A stretch of 26,982 nucleotides of DNA from Bacillota bacterium (GTDB lineage Bacteria; Bacillota_A; Clostridia; Lachnospirales; WQUN01), in NCBI GenBank assembly GCA_009786175.1, contig WQTQ01000215.1, positions 1 to 26,982 of the forward strand, in the 5' to 3' direction. Under the pieces are notes generated by a model. The model saw only the letters and a program-made list of their open reading frames with translations. It was not told where the DNA came from and did not search any database. Made by a program: the position numbers and the translations under genes. Numbering within the stretch: position 1 is the stretch's first letter; the number at the start of each line of letters is the position of its first letter. Below are positions 17,319 to 25,913 of this stretch, one piece after another.

Positions 17319-18185
17319 TTAACCTTTTAATCCGGTTGAAGCAATACCTTCGATAAAATACTTCTGTGCTGCAAAAAATAACAGAGCCAACGGAATCATA
17401 GACAGTACAGACCCTGCCATAATCAGCGAGTACATAGAACTGTGCAGCCCAACAAACATTCTTAACCCAATTTGTATGGTCTGGTTCCGTTGGGAACTTA
17501 AGTAAATTAGTGGCCCCATAAAGTCATTCCATACAAATGTTGCGGTTAAAATAGTAAGCGTAGCAATTGCAGGTCTTGTTAAAGGAAGCACAATGCGGGC
17601 ATAAATTCCATATTCGCTTAACCCATCAATTCGCGCTGCTTCGCTTAGTTCTTCCGGAATACTCATGTAGTACTGGCGCATTAGAAACACCCCAAAAGCA
17701 GTGAAAGACTGCAAGAAAATCATAGACCACAGCGAATCAACCAAGCCAAAGTTGCTCATCATTATAAACTGCGGGATCATAAAGGCTTGCCATGGCACTG
17801 CAATTGTACCTATATATGCCATAAACAGTATATCCCTGCCCCGCCACTTTAGCCTGGAAAACCCATACGCCGCAAAACTGGATGTTAACACCTGCATAAA
17901 GGTAATTACCACTGTTAAAGTAATTGTGTTTCGAAAAAATGTTGCCAGGGGTATAATGTCCCATATTCTTACGTAGTTATTCCACTGGGGGTTTCGTGGT
18001 ATCCACTGAATGGGAAAAATAAATACCTCCAAGTCCGTTTTTAATGATGAGCTTATCATCCATGCAAATGGCATTAGCATAGAGATGCTAAGGGCTATAA
18101 GCCCTGCATATATAATCAGTTTTACAATTTTCTTTTTTACGTTATAACCCCCGGGCTTAGATAGGGTGGAATATTTTTGAGTCAT
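17319..18185 (-). CDS. Sugar ABC transporter permease, MalG/UgpE-like (CUT1)
   Basis: Inner permease subunit for carbohydrate import, 288 aa with six predicted membrane segments. The EAA loop EAARIDGLSEYGIYARIVLP, which contacts the ATPase, is intact, and the C-terminal region with FAAQKYFIEGIASTGLKG is typical of COG0395 proteins. I choose ATG 18185 because GGAG lies 6 bases before it. Upstream ATGs at 18197 and 18227 lie in or next to the preceding stop and lack a spaced RBS. It is 13 bases after the MalF-like gene and is last in the operon. Confidence 0.93.
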   Translation of the reverse strand: MTQKYSTLSKPGGYNVKKKIVKLIIYAGLIALSISMLMPFAWMISSSLKTDLEVFIFPIQWIPRNPQWNNYVRIWDIIPLATFFRNTITLTVVITFMQVLTSSFAAYGFSRLKWRGRDILFMAYIGTIAVPWQAFMIPQFIMMSNFGLVDSLWSMIFLQSFTAFGVFLMRQYYMSIPEELSEAARIDGLSEYGIYARIVLPLTRPAIATLTILTATFVWNDFMGPLIYLSSQRNQTIQIGLRMFVGLHSSMYSLIMAGSVLSMIPLALLFFAAQKYFIEGIASTGLKG

Positions 18186-18198
18186 ATTAATCTCCATT

Positions 18199-19107
18199 CT
18201 ATCCATCAAGGGCATGTTTTTTACCAAGCAAAAATTGTACTATGGTAATAGTTATTATTATGAAAAACAGCACTAAAGCAATTGCAGATGCGTAGCCAAA
18301 TTCTAAACGCACAAAAGCCGCTATATACAGTTGATGAACTAATACCGTTGTGGCCCGGCCAGGGCCGCCATTGGTCATAATTTGAACAAGGTCAAATACC
18401 CTAAAGCTGTTTATAGTCAGCATTATAACTATAAAAAATGTAGTAGGCCTAAGCATTGGCAACGTAACACTGACGAAACGCCGCCAAGCACTTGCCCCAT
18501 CTATTTCTGCCGCTTCGTACAAAGAATTTGGTATAGACTGCAAACCGGCTAAGTAAATAACCATATAATAACCCATAAAACGCCATACGCTGGTTATTAT
18601 AAGGGCAGGCATTGCCCAATCCACAGAGGCCAGCCAACGCGGCGGGTTTTCTATACCAATTTCACGCAGAAACGAGTTAATAGGCCCCAGCGTAGGATGA
18701 AAAAGCATCATCCAAACAAAAGCCACCGCCACAAGCGATGTTATAAAAGGGAAAAAAATAGCAGTCCTAAAAAAGCCCATTCCTCTTACTGCATTGTTTA
18801 AAAGCAATGCAAGGCCCAAAGATGCTACAAGAGTAAGGGGCACAGTACCAACTGTATAGTTAACAGTATTACGCAAGGCAATATGCACGCTGTCATCCCT
18901 AAGCAGCCTAGAGAAGTTATCCATCCCTACAAATTGAGGCGTTGTGAAAGCATTCCACTCCATAAAAGCAAGGACAAAAGACCAAACAACAGGCACTAGG
19001 GTAAATGTTGCAAAGCCAATGAAATTGGGCAAAATAAATGACCACGCAATTAACGTGGACTTACGGATTAACGGTTTTGATTTTTTTACCGGTTTCGCCG
19101 CACCCAT
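18199..19107 (-). CDS. Sugar ABC transporter permease, MalF/UgpA-like (CUT1)
   Basis: Partner permease of the transporter, 302 aa with six membrane segments after a basic N-terminus (AAKPVKKSKPLIRKS). The EAA loop EAAEIDGASAWRRFVSVTLP is intact and GGPGRATTVLVHQLYIAAF matches the family. I choose ATG 19107 (GGAG 8 bases upstream) over the GTG at 19116. It lies downstream of the solute-binding lipoprotein gene, separated by a hairpin, and just upstream of the second permease. No ATP-binding subunit is encoded in the window; CUT1 systems in this group often share one MsmK/UgpC-type ATPase encoded elsewhere. Confidence 0.93.
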   Translation of the reverse strand: MGAAKPVKKSKPLIRKSTLIAWSFILPNFIGFATFTLVPVVWSFVLAFMEWNAFTTPQFVGMDNFSRLLRDDSVHIALRNTVNYTVGTVPLTLVASLGLALLLNNAVRGMGFFRTAIFFPFITSLVAVAFVWMMLFHPTLGPINSFLREIGIENPPRWLASVDWAMPALIITSVWRFMGYYMVIYLAGLQSIPNSLYEAAEIDGASAWRRFVSVTLPMLRPTTFFIVIMLTINSFRVFDLVQIMTNGGPGRATTVLVHQLYIAAFVRLEFGYASAIALVLFFIIITITIVQFLLGKKHALDG

Positions 19108-19126
19108 TATAAACACTCCTTGTGAA

Positions 19127-19156
19127 AGTAAAACCGTGGGGCAATCCCCACGGTTT
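19127..19156 (-). terminator. Intercistronic hairpin, probable attenuator
   Basis: An 11-bp perfect stem, AAACCGTGGGG (19131-19141) with CCCCACGGTTT (19146-19156), with a 4-base loop. It lies between the binding-protein stop and the permease RBS. Read on the minus strand it ends in TTTT then AC, a weak U-tract. Such hairpins often let the binding protein be made in excess over the permeases, as after malE. Confidence 0.65.
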
Positions 19157-19181
19157 CACTCTGTTTAATTTAGAATTCGTA

Positions 19182-20543
19182 TTAGTTATCACCGTAGCCA
19201 TGTTCTGCAAGCACTCTGGATACTCGTTCATTCATATTACGAATGCCATCTTCTATGCTGTTTGCACCAACCATAATCAACTCATTTTCTTCAGACAAAA
19301 TTTGGTCAACTGCACCGGTTAGCGGGCTAAGAGGCCACTCTGCAACTACTATGTCGGGGGAAAATGCTCTTCTTGAAAGGTCATCCAAAGGCATACCTGG
19401 CATTGCAAAGAATCTGTCCATAACATTGTCGTTCATAAATGCAGACGGTATACCTAAATCTGCTAGAATTAATGCTCCCTCTTCGCCGGAAATCCATTCC
19501 ACAAAGCGCAGTGCCTCTTCCGGATGGCGTGCAGTTACCGGAATTGCAATAGGGGTAACGTTACCCATAGTTCTCACCTGACCGGGTGTAGGGGAATTTG
19601 GCATTTGCGGTACAGGGGCTATACCCCAATTAAATGTAGCACGCTCTGCAAGTTCTCCAATATACCAGGACCCCATTACAATCATAGCGGCATGGCCGTC
19701 TTCAAAGCGGGGCCGGTAACCTACGTTTGCAGCTCTGATTGTACCAATGTCCATCATTGCACCTAAGTTTTGCAACGACGTGCGTATTTCGTACATATGG
19801 GTTAACCAGGAATAATCTGTTTGGAACATATGCTCTCCCAATTGAGCAGCACTCATGGCTTGGATTATAGAGTTCCATGTATGAAGATGGGTGCCATATA
19901 CTTTATCTAAACCGGAACCGCTGGTTAAGCGAACGGCAAGATCGTGATACTCTTGCCAAGTTAAGTTGTAAGGAAGCGGCTCGCCTGCTTCTGCAAAAAT
20001 ATCTTTATTGTAGAACAGAGGCCAAAAGTCCTGTCTCCAAGGTGCAGAAAAGTAACGGTCACCAACCCGGTTCATCTCAAGAGCTGTACCGTATTCTGCT
20101 GCCCTGCCCCAGCTGTTTATATGGTCTGTTAAATCCATTAACTGACCGGCTTCTGCCAGTGTCGCTTGGAATGGGCGATTAACCACAAACATAAGGTCTA
20201 TTGGCGTACCGCCTGCAATTTGTGTTGTAATTTGCTCCGGGAACGCAGCTGTTGTTGTGTCAATGATGTTAAAACTTACGTGCGGGTTCATTGCTACCCA
20301 AGCATCCAATGAGTTTTGGAACTCCGGCTGTGTTGTAAGATGCCACAGTGCAATTGTAAGTTCTACAGGCTCTGCACCTTCGGGTGCCACAGGGTCTGTT
20401 TGCCCCGGTGCCGGAAGAGCAGGTGCTTGTTCATTTTGTGTTTGTTGAGCTGACCCTAAGTCGTTGCCATTGTTACGGCAAGCTGCAAATGTAAACGCAA
20501 CGGCCGCCAACAACAATAGGAAAATAGTTTTTAAGTGCTTCAT
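19182..20543 (-). CDS. Extracellular sugar-binding lipoprotein (solute-binding family 1)
   Basis: Substrate-binding component of the ABC importer, anchored to the outer face of the membrane. It is 453 aa. The signal peptide carries a lipobox, FAAC, with Cys22 as the lipidation site, followed by a flexible Gln/Pro/Glu linker to about residue 58. The mature part begins VELTIALWHLTTQPEFQNSL and contains family-typical stretches such as QITTQIAGGTPIDLMFV, GHAAMIVMGSWYIGEL and the TARHPEEALRFVEWISGEEG region. AGGAGG lies 8 bases before the start. It is related to the other binding protein at 23411-24736 (shared HTWN and HPEEA motifs). Confidence 0.94.
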   Translation of the reverse strand: MKHLKTIFLLLLAAVAFTFAACRNNGNDLGSAQQTQNEQAPALPAPGQTDPVAPEGAEPVELTIALWHLTTQPEFQNSLDAWVAMNPHVSFNIIDTTTAAFPEQITTQIAGGTPIDLMFVVNRPFQATLAEAGQLMDLTDHINSWGRAAEYGTALEMNRVGDRYFSAPWRQDFWPLFYNKDIFAEAGEPLPYNLTWQEYHDLAVRLTSGSGLDKVYGTHLHTWNSIIQAMSAAQLGEHMFQTDYSWLTHMYEIRTSLQNLGAMMDIGTIRAANVGYRPRFEDGHAAMIVMGSWYIGELAERATFNWGIAPVPQMPNSPTPGQVRTMGNVTPIAIPVTARHPEEALRFVEWISGEEGALILADLGIPSAFMNDNVMDRFFAMPGMPLDDLSRRAFSPDIVVAEWPLSPLTGAVDQILSEENELIMVGANSIEDGIRNMNERVSRVLAEHGYGDN

Positions 20544-20600
20544 AAAGAACGCCTCCTAATTTGTTATTTACCGAGCGAGTTTAGCATTTGCTTTGCCAAA

Positions 20601-20606
20601 AGTATA
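20601..20606 (-). promoter_or_regulatory. Possible -10 box upstream of the sugar-binding protein gene
   Basis: The 105-base gap between the response regulator and the binding-protein gene has TATACT on the minus strand but no matching -35 box. That fits a promoter needing an activator such as the neighbouring AraC-type regulator, which is inference. No terminator is seen in the gap, so read-through from the regulator genes is also possible. Confidence 0.3.
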
Positions 20607-20648
20607 AGCCTTGTAATGACCTTTTATTGTCGGATTATTACACTTTGA

Positions 20649-21707
20649 TTACTTACTGTTTCGCACATCCCCGGGAGTGTTTCCGGTCATACGTTTATAT
20701 ATTCTGTAAAAGTAACTTACACTTTCGATACCTACCATTCTAACAATTTCATCAACATTGTAGCGTGTGTTATACAGCAGCTCCGTTGCCTTATCAATCC
20801 GCTTTTGCAGCACAAAATTAGAAAAGCTGAATCCCGTTTCTTTCTTAAATAACCTGCTGAAATAACTGCTGTTCATATTAATATGTCTGGCAACACTTTT
20901 GCAGCTAAAGTTGCAATGTAGATGTTCTTCTATATACGCAATAGCCTTTAGCACGTCTTTATTTTTTGTGTTGTACCGGTAATTTGCAAGTTTTTCTATT
21001 ATCACCTGTATCCCTTGCTGAAACGAGTAATTATCACCTTTTAGCTGCAGTGCTTCTACGCTAATGCCGCGGGTATCCGGCATAATAAGAGCAAGCTCTA
21101 TCAGAATTTTGCTAAGCACTGCCTTTTGCGAACTTGGATGATATTTTTTTTCATTGATATGCTTGATTAGCTCGTTTGATTTTTTACTTAACGTAAGAGC
21201 ATCTCCGTCACGCACTGCTTTTTTTAAGATTGGGGAATATGTATCATACAGGTTCGCCCACTCTGTCAAGTGAAAAGAATGCTCCGGGGCCGAGTCCAGG
21301 CCATAGTAATTATGCAGCTGCTCTGCTTCTGCTGCTATTTTTGTTTTTAGTTTAATAATTGCTTTTAGAAGCATATCTTCGGTTAAAGTGTGCTTTAATA
21401 AATATTCATCGGCCTGCAAACGTATTGCTTCCCGGGCAAATTCAAATTCTTCGTGACAGCTGATTATTATACTTTTGGCTTTAGGCTGCAGTTCTTTTGC
21501 CCTGCGAATAAGCTCCAGGCCATTAATTCTGGGCATAGTAATGTCGGTTATGATAAGGTCGGGGACAGTTTTTTTAATTGTATCAAGAGCAGCCGCACCA
21601 TCCCGCACAGCCCCAACTATAGTAAAGCCATGTGCCTGCCAATCAATTGCATTGGTTAACCCCTCCAGCATTTCTATGTCATCTTCGGCTAATAAGACTT
21701 TAATCAT
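20649..21707 (-). CDS. Response regulator, YesN-like, with AraC-type DNA-binding domain
   Basis: Cytoplasmic transcription regulator of a two-component system, 352 aa from ATG 21707, which is preceded by AGGAGG 10 bases upstream. The longer frame from a TTG at 21734 has the RBS inside it and is rejected. The receiver domain (1-120) has acidic Glu8/Asp9/Asp10, phosphoacceptor Asp55 in LIITDITMP, and the conserved Lys in DEYLLKH. A middle helical region (about 125-245) leads to two AraC helix-turn-helix motifs (about 250-350, with HINMNSSYFSRLFKKETG and VDEIVRMVGIESVSYFYRIY). It lies 41 bases after its kinase and directly before the sugar transporter genes, the likely targets. Confidence 0.95.
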   Translation of the reverse strand: MIKVLLAEDDIEMLEGLTNAIDWQAHGFTIVGAVRDGAAALDTIKKTVPDLIITDITMPRINGLELIRRAKELQPKAKSIIISCHEEFEFAREAIRLQADEYLLKHTLTEDMLLKAIIKLKTKIAAEAEQLHNYYGLDSAPEHSFHLTEWANLYDTYSPILKKAVRDGDALTLSKKSNELIKHINEKKYHPSSQKAVLSKILIELALIMPDTRGISVEALQLKGDNYSFQQGIQVIIEKLANYRYNTKNKDVLKAIAYIEEHLHCNFSCKSVARHINMNSSYFSRLFKKETGFSFSNFVLQKRIDKATELLYNTRYNVDEIVRMVGIESVSYFYRIYKRMTGNTPGDVRNSK

Positions 21708-21748
21708 AAGTTTGGCACCTCCTGATAATTCCAAGTAATTTGAAACAC

Positions 21749-23383
21749 TTACTTAGGTAAATGCAACCGCACCACTGTACCTTTTCCTTGGACACTTTCT
21801 ATTTTAAGCCCATATTCTTCACCAAAATTAAGTTTTATACGTTGGTTTACATTGCCTATTCCTATGCCGGAAAATTTTGGTACCCTAGATTTTTCATCTT
21901 TCTGTTCATCTGTCATCCCAACACCGTTATCAGCTATTGATATATACACTCCATCTTCCATTTTCTTGCCAACAATGCTTATTTTGCAGCCCTGCGTCAT
22001 CCCTTCAAAGCCGTGTATCAGCGAGTTTTCGACAATAGGCTGAAATAATAATTTTGGTATCTTGTATGACATAAGCTCCTCTGGCATGTCCACTTCAAAA
22101 GTAAAGTCTATAGCCTGACGCATACGAAAAATAGCAACATAATTTTGCAGGTTAGTTACTTCTGTTTCTATTGCTATAAACTCATCAACATTAATAATTG
22201 TCATACGAAGCAGGCTTGACAGTGCCAAGGTCATATCAGCGGCTTTTTTTGTATGGTTGTTAATGGCTGCCCATCTAATACTGTTTAATGTGTTAAATAA
22301 AAAATGAGGTGTTATCTGCGCCTGAAGAACTTTTAGTTCCGCATCTCTTTTTTCTTTTTCGCTTTCCAGGTTACGTTTTATTATATCCAAATGTATACTG
22401 CGGGCTATAAAAGCCGCTACGGCAACAAAGACTACAACAGACAAAATATTTAGCAAGAACAAGTTTATTCTAACCACATTAATTTGGCTGACAATATAAT
22501 TGTAGTATTTAATATCAATAATTTCCAAATTGCGCGTAGCAACATGGCTTATTAAAATTACTGCGCCGTTTTCATCTACTGCTTGAAAAAAACCGCTGCT
22601 ACCCCTTATAAATGAACCTGCATAAATTACACTAAAACACTGATCAAGCCATTCTTCTTTGGTAGAGGCTATGATCATGTTGCTCTCGTCCAAAACTATT
22701 CTGTTATGTGAGCCGTCCGATGACAGCAGGCTTGCAATAGAGCGTTCCGGAATGCTAATGACAAACGTGCCAAGCCATGCCCTGTCTATAGGGTCAAATA
22801 TATTTTTACCCACTGTCCACACATAAGGAAAGCGCACTCTTTCACTTGTAACATAGTTCTTTTCAAAACTTGTCCATATTCCAAGCATACCGGTGCCGCC
22901 ATATTGCATAAAACTTTGAGAAAAATAACCTGTGTACGGCCAGTTTATGTAGCGTTGATTATTTGTTGCGGCTACAGTAAGGTAAGACCGGACATCCATC
23001 ATATTAAAAGAAAGATTATTTAAAATCCTGCTAAAACGGTTTGTGCGATTAAACAACCTTAGCCGGAGCTCTTGCTCCGGCAGGTTGTATACATTAAAAA
23101 AATCATCGTAATCTTCCCTAAGCATAGAGCGTATACTCTCATCGTTACTTACATAGAAAGCAAGAGAATAAGCTCTTTGCTGTAACGCATCAATACTGTT
23201 GGCTACCAACGCTAACGAATTTATAGTTTCAACCATATTTTGATATACTATTAAGTCGCTTGCCGTCCTTTGGGCAACATAAAACGAAAATGTTAATGGA
23301 ATTATAACTACAACAGCAAAAGCCAACAGTAATTTTTGAAAGATACTTTTTTTACGAAGTTCGGTACTAAACCTTTGCAGCAT
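21749..23383 (-). CDS. Sensor histidine kinase, YesM-like
   Basis: Membrane kinase of the two-component pair, 544 aa. Membrane segments at about 16-38 and 306-328 flank an extracellular sensor domain of about 265 residues (dCache-like by position, not confirmed). The cytoplasmic part holds the His_kinase motif with His360 in QAQITPHFLFNTLNSIRW. The ATPase domain follows, with N-box ENSLIHGF, G1 DNGVGM and G2 GIGIGNVNQRI. The ATG at 23383 has only a poor GGGG four bases upstream. A better RBS, GGAGAG, serves an overlapping 12-codon ORF starting at 23405, suggesting coupled translation. It lies 27 bases after a solute-binding lipoprotein gene, which may present ligand to it. Confidence 0.94.
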   Translation of the reverse strand: MLQRFSTELRKKSIFQKLLLAFAVVVIIPLTFSFYVAQRTASDLIVYQNMVETINSLALVANSIDALQQRAYSLAFYVSNDESIRSMLREDYDDFFNVYNLPEQELRLRLFNRTNRFSRILNNLSFNMMDVRSYLTVAATNNQRYINWPYTGYFSQSFMQYGGTGMLGIWTSFEKNYVTSERVRFPYVWTVGKNIFDPIDRAWLGTFVISIPERSIASLLSSDGSHNRIVLDESNMIIASTKEEWLDQCFSVIYAGSFIRGSSGFFQAVDENGAVILISHVATRNLEIIDIKYYNYIVSQINVVRINLFLLNILSVVVFVAVAAFIARSIHLDIIKRNLESEKEKRDAELKVLQAQITPHFLFNTLNSIRWAAINNHTKKAADMTLALSSLLRMTIINVDEFIAIETEVTNLQNYVAIFRMRQAIDFTFEVDMPEELMSYKIPKLLFQPIVENSLIHGFEGMTQGCKISIVGKKMEDGVYISIADNGVGMTDEQKDEKSRVPKFSGIGIGNVNQRIKLNFGEEYGLKIESVQGKGTVVRLHLPK

Positions 23384-23405
23384 AATGCCCCACTGTGTTG
23401 TCCAT
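23367..23405 (-). CDS. Possible 12-codon leader ORF overlapping the kinase start
   Basis: Reads MDNTVGHYAAKV and then stops. It begins 8 bases after GGAGAG at the end of the binding-protein gene and overlaps the kinase gene by 17 bases in another frame. The kinase ATG itself lacks a good RBS, so ribosomes ending here could re-initiate on it. It may equally be a chance ATG. Confidence 0.3.
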   Translation of the reverse strand: MDNTVGHYAAKV

Positions 23406-23410
23406 AAAGT

Positions 23411-24736
23411 TTACTCTCCTTGTGTTCTTGCCATAATTTCATTTCCCCGTATCATTAGTGTATTAACAGCTTCGTCTAAGGAAATGGCACCTACTAAAAA
23501 TTTCTCGCTTACTTCTATAAGCATTGTGGTTATTTCTGCATCGTACACGGGATTTGTTGCCGGTGGATTATAATGCAAATTGGGGTTGCTAAACACTGCG
23601 TGCAAGGACTCTAGGTGATAAAGTTCCTTGGTATACGGGGATTGGATAATACTGTTAATGTTAGATACAACATCTGCATTTTGTAACGCTACAAGCCCGC
23701 CGGCGCGTATAAATGCACCTTCTGTTGTATAGAAACGGATAAATTTATACGCTTCTTCCGGGTGTTGTGCGGTAACAGGTATGCTTAGCATTTTTGTTTC
23801 TGAAAAGGTACGCCCCTCAACACCACCATGGGGCCACCGGGGAAGAGGTGCGAAAGCTACCTGAAAACTCCGGGGCCAGCTTTCTATGTCCTTTATTTCC
23901 GCAAGCATCCATGCACCTGTGGGAAGCATTGCTGCGCGCCCTCCCCAAAATTCGCTGCGATAGGACATATTTTTTGTTCTTATATCAATAAGCGGTACAG
24001 AAACCCGATAAACATTTTCAAGATTATAACGGAACTGCAGCCAACCCCTAAAAGCAGGGTTTTCAAATGTTAACGAGCCATCCGGGTTAAACAGGGCATT
24101 GCCCATTTGTACAGAATACATAGCCATTTTGTAGTAATTGTTCCACGTATGAAAATAAGAGCCAAAAACTTTACCCGAGTCACAGTCACGTGTAAGTATT
24201 TTGGCATACTTTAAATAATCATACCAAGTCCAACACAAGGGTGGAACAGGAAGCCCCGCTTCCTTTAACATGTCCATGTTTAGCATGACAAACCAGGGGG
24301 TTATGTCTATGGGAAAGCCATAGTAATTCCCATTTATGTACGAACTGACGCTATAAATTTCATCAAAAACAATACCTTCCGCCAGCATAAATTCGTTCAA
24401 AGGTATTAGAAAGCCTTGGTTTACGTTATTCGTCATCCTGCCAACAGAAGATTCCATCATTACATCTACCTGAACATTTGCTAGCAGCAGAAGGTTCATT
24501 ATTGTAGTGTAGTTAATATTATTATCATCCGCTATATAATGTATGTTTACCCTAATATGCGGATACCTCTCTTCGAAGGCAGCAATAACAGCAGCATTTT
24601 GTTCGGTTAAAGATGCTTCCCAAGTGTAAAATTCGATAGTTACAATGTCATTTAGCGAGTTGTTTTGCAAAGAATGACCTGTACAGGCAGTTAGTAAAAA
24701 GACTATTACGAAAATTGACCCAAACAATTTTAACAT
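23411..24736 (-). CDS. Solute-binding lipoprotein of the sensor operon (family 1)
   Basis: Extracellular sugar-binding lipoprotein, 441 aa from ATG 24736, chosen because GGAGG lies 8 bases upstream; an ATG at 24772 would add 12 residues around that RBS. The signal peptide ends in lipobox LTAC (Cys18). The mature protein begins around VTIEFYTWEASLTEQNAAV. It is a diverged paralogue of the transporter's binding protein: VFGSYFHTWNNYYK aligns with VYGTHLHTWNSIIQ, and TAQHPEEAYKFIRF with TARHPEEALRFVEW. Being first in the operon before the kinase and regulator, with no permease of its own alongside, it may act as the sensing subunit of the signalling system or as an alternative binding protein for the same permeases. 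Confidence 0.9.
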   Translation of the reverse strand: MLKLFGSIFVIVFLLTACTGHSLQNNSLNDIVTIEFYTWEASLTEQNAAVIAAFEERYPHIRVNIHYIADDNNINYTTIMNLLLLANVQVDVMMESSVGRMTNNVNQGFLIPLNEFMLAEGIVFDEIYSVSSYINGNYYGFPIDITPWFVMLNMDMLKEAGLPVPPLCWTWYDYLKYAKILTRDCDSGKVFGSYFHTWNNYYKMAMYSVQMGNALFNPDGSLTFENPAFRGWLQFRYNLENVYRVSVPLIDIRTKNMSYRSEFWGGRAAMLPTGAWMLAEIKDIESWPRSFQVAFAPLPRWPHGGVEGRTFSETKMLSIPVTAQHPEEAYKFIRFYTTEGAFIRAGGLVALQNADVVSNINSIIQSPYTKELYHLESLHAVFSNPNLHYNPPATNPVYDAEITTMLIEVSEKFLVGAISLDEAVNTLMIRGNEIMARTQGE

Positions 24737-24763
24737 GAAATGAACCTCCATCCTGTATATGTC

Positions 24764-24769
24764 ATTATA
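24764..24769 (-). promoter_or_regulatory. -10 box of the binding protein-kinase-regulator operon
   Basis: A perfect TATAAT on the minus strand 27 bases before the ATG, in an AT-rich region. The -35 position shows no good match, which suggests a regulated promoter. Confidence 0.5.
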
Positions 24770-24885
24770 CAATAGTATTGCAAAAACACATCATATTCCA
24801 AGATGACTTTTTGATGTCCATTGTTTACTTGTGCGTGTTTGCATTTGTCTAATTGTAATTTTGTGAATATTGACAATAAAACTCA

Positions 24886-24894
24886 CCCCCCCCC
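24886..24894. repeat. Run of nine C bases
   Basis: A homopolymer in the region between the two divergent starts, 18 bases upstream of the -35 box of the HTH/TPR regulator. Such tracts can change length by slippage and could alter upstream spacing. Assembly error is also possible. Confidence 0.6.
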
Positions 24895-24912
24895 GATTAT
24901 TTTCTGCACGTA

Positions 24913-24941
24913 TTGACAAAAACATCTATACAGTTTACAAT
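24913..24941 (+). promoter_or_regulatory. Near-consensus promoter of the HTH/TPR regulator
   Basis: TTGACA (24913-24918), an exact 17-base spacer and TACAAT (24936-24941), with a start expected around 24948-24950 and AGGAGG at 24963-24968. It is one of the strongest promoters in the window, so the regulator is probably made constitutively unless it represses itself. Confidence 0.85.
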
Positions 24942-24974
24942 ACATATACCAAATTATTGGATAGGAGGAGTATT

Positions 24975-25892
24975 ATGGCTTATCAACATTTGGGGGAAAT
25001 GATTGTGTATTGGCGTAAGCAGCGTGGTTTGACTCAGGAAGATTTGGCAGACGGTATCATGAGCGTCACTGCCCTTTCTAAAATTGAAAGCGGAGATTCA
25101 ATTCCGTATTGGTACAATATGAAAAAAATTCTTGACAGGCTTGGTATTAGCCATAGCAGCGTTGCCGGTTTCTACATGACTAATAAAGGGGTTAAGTACA
25201 AAAAAGCAACTGATGAACTGGATGGCTACTTATCAAGAGGGAACACGGAGGATGCCGCCCGTATTATTAAAAAGCTAAAAGCTGATGCAGCATTCACCGG
25301 AGACTCGTTTTACAACCAGCACCTAATAGCTGCCGAGGCGGCAATTGCAATTATTAAGAAAGGGGAACCGGAAAAAATAATTGTACTGCTGCAAAATGCC
25401 ATAGCAATGGTAAGGAGAACATTTGATGAAAACAGCATAGAGGAGCATCTATTAACCACGGTAGACTTTAAAATCCTTAATATGCTTGCAACCCAATATT
25501 ACGATACCGGAAGGGTGGAAGAATCTATAGCTGTACTTTTTGGGCTAAAGCACAACATAGAAAAGCGTTGCATCGACAAGGCCGTAAAAGGGGAAAGGTA
25601 CCCTCAAACAATCTATCACCTAACAAAGCTGCTAAGCCAAACCGGGCGCAACAAAGAAGCAATTGAAATATGCGACCAAGGGACTGCTGTTTGTCTGGAA
25701 ACAGGTAATTATAGATATTTACCTTTAATAAGCATGAACAAAGTTACCAGCTTGTATAAACTTGGGGATAAAGACGCCGCATGGCAATTATTGCGCGATG
25801 TGTACTATACGCTTAGTATGCATAAAGAGTTTGTTGATAAAGAGGCGGTAAAAAAATATGCCGAGGATAATTTCCCCGGCATGGTTTTGTAA
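24975..25892 (+). CDS. HTH_3 (XRE) regulator with C-terminal TPR-like domain, RRNPP-like
   Basis: Cytoplasmic DNA-binding regulator, 305 aa from ATG 24975, which is preceded by AGGAGGAG. A frame extending back to a TTG at 24870 runs through the promoter and is rejected. Residues about 5-60 form the helix-turn-helix (GEMIVYWRKQRGLTQEDLAD, then SVTALSKIESGDSIP). The remaining 240 residues are alpha-helical with TPR-like repeats (VEESIAVLFGLKHNIEKR, LLSQTGRNKEAIEICDQGTA, VTSLYKLGDKDAAWQLL). This layout and length match peptide-sensing regulators such as PlcR, NprR, PrgX and Rgg, in which the TPR part binds a short re-imported peptide. A secreted small-peptide ORF lies just downstream on the opposite strand, supporting but not proving that role. 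Confidence 0.88.
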   Translation: MAYQHLGEMIVYWRKQRGLTQEDLADGIMSVTALSKIESGDSIPYWYNMKKILDRLGISHSSVAGFYMTNKGVKYKKATDELDGYLSRGNTEDAARIIKKLKADAAFTGDSFYNQHLIAAEAAIAIIKKGEPEKIIVLLQNAIAMVRRTFDENSIEEHLLTTVDFKILNMLATQYYDTGRVEESIAVLFGLKHNIEKRCIDKAVKGERYPQTIYHLTKLLSQTGRNKEAIEICDQGTAVCLETGNYRYLPLISMNKVTSLYKLGDKDAAWQLLRDVYYTLSMHKEFVDKEAVKKYAEDNFPGMVL

Positions 25893-25913
25893 ATATGAAT
25901 CTGGACGACTTTA

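Noticed and set aside
24764..24941. Catabolite-repression (cre) site between the divergent operons
   Set aside because: TG-rich stretches around 24825-24850 only loosely resemble the consensus and lack its central CG symmetry.
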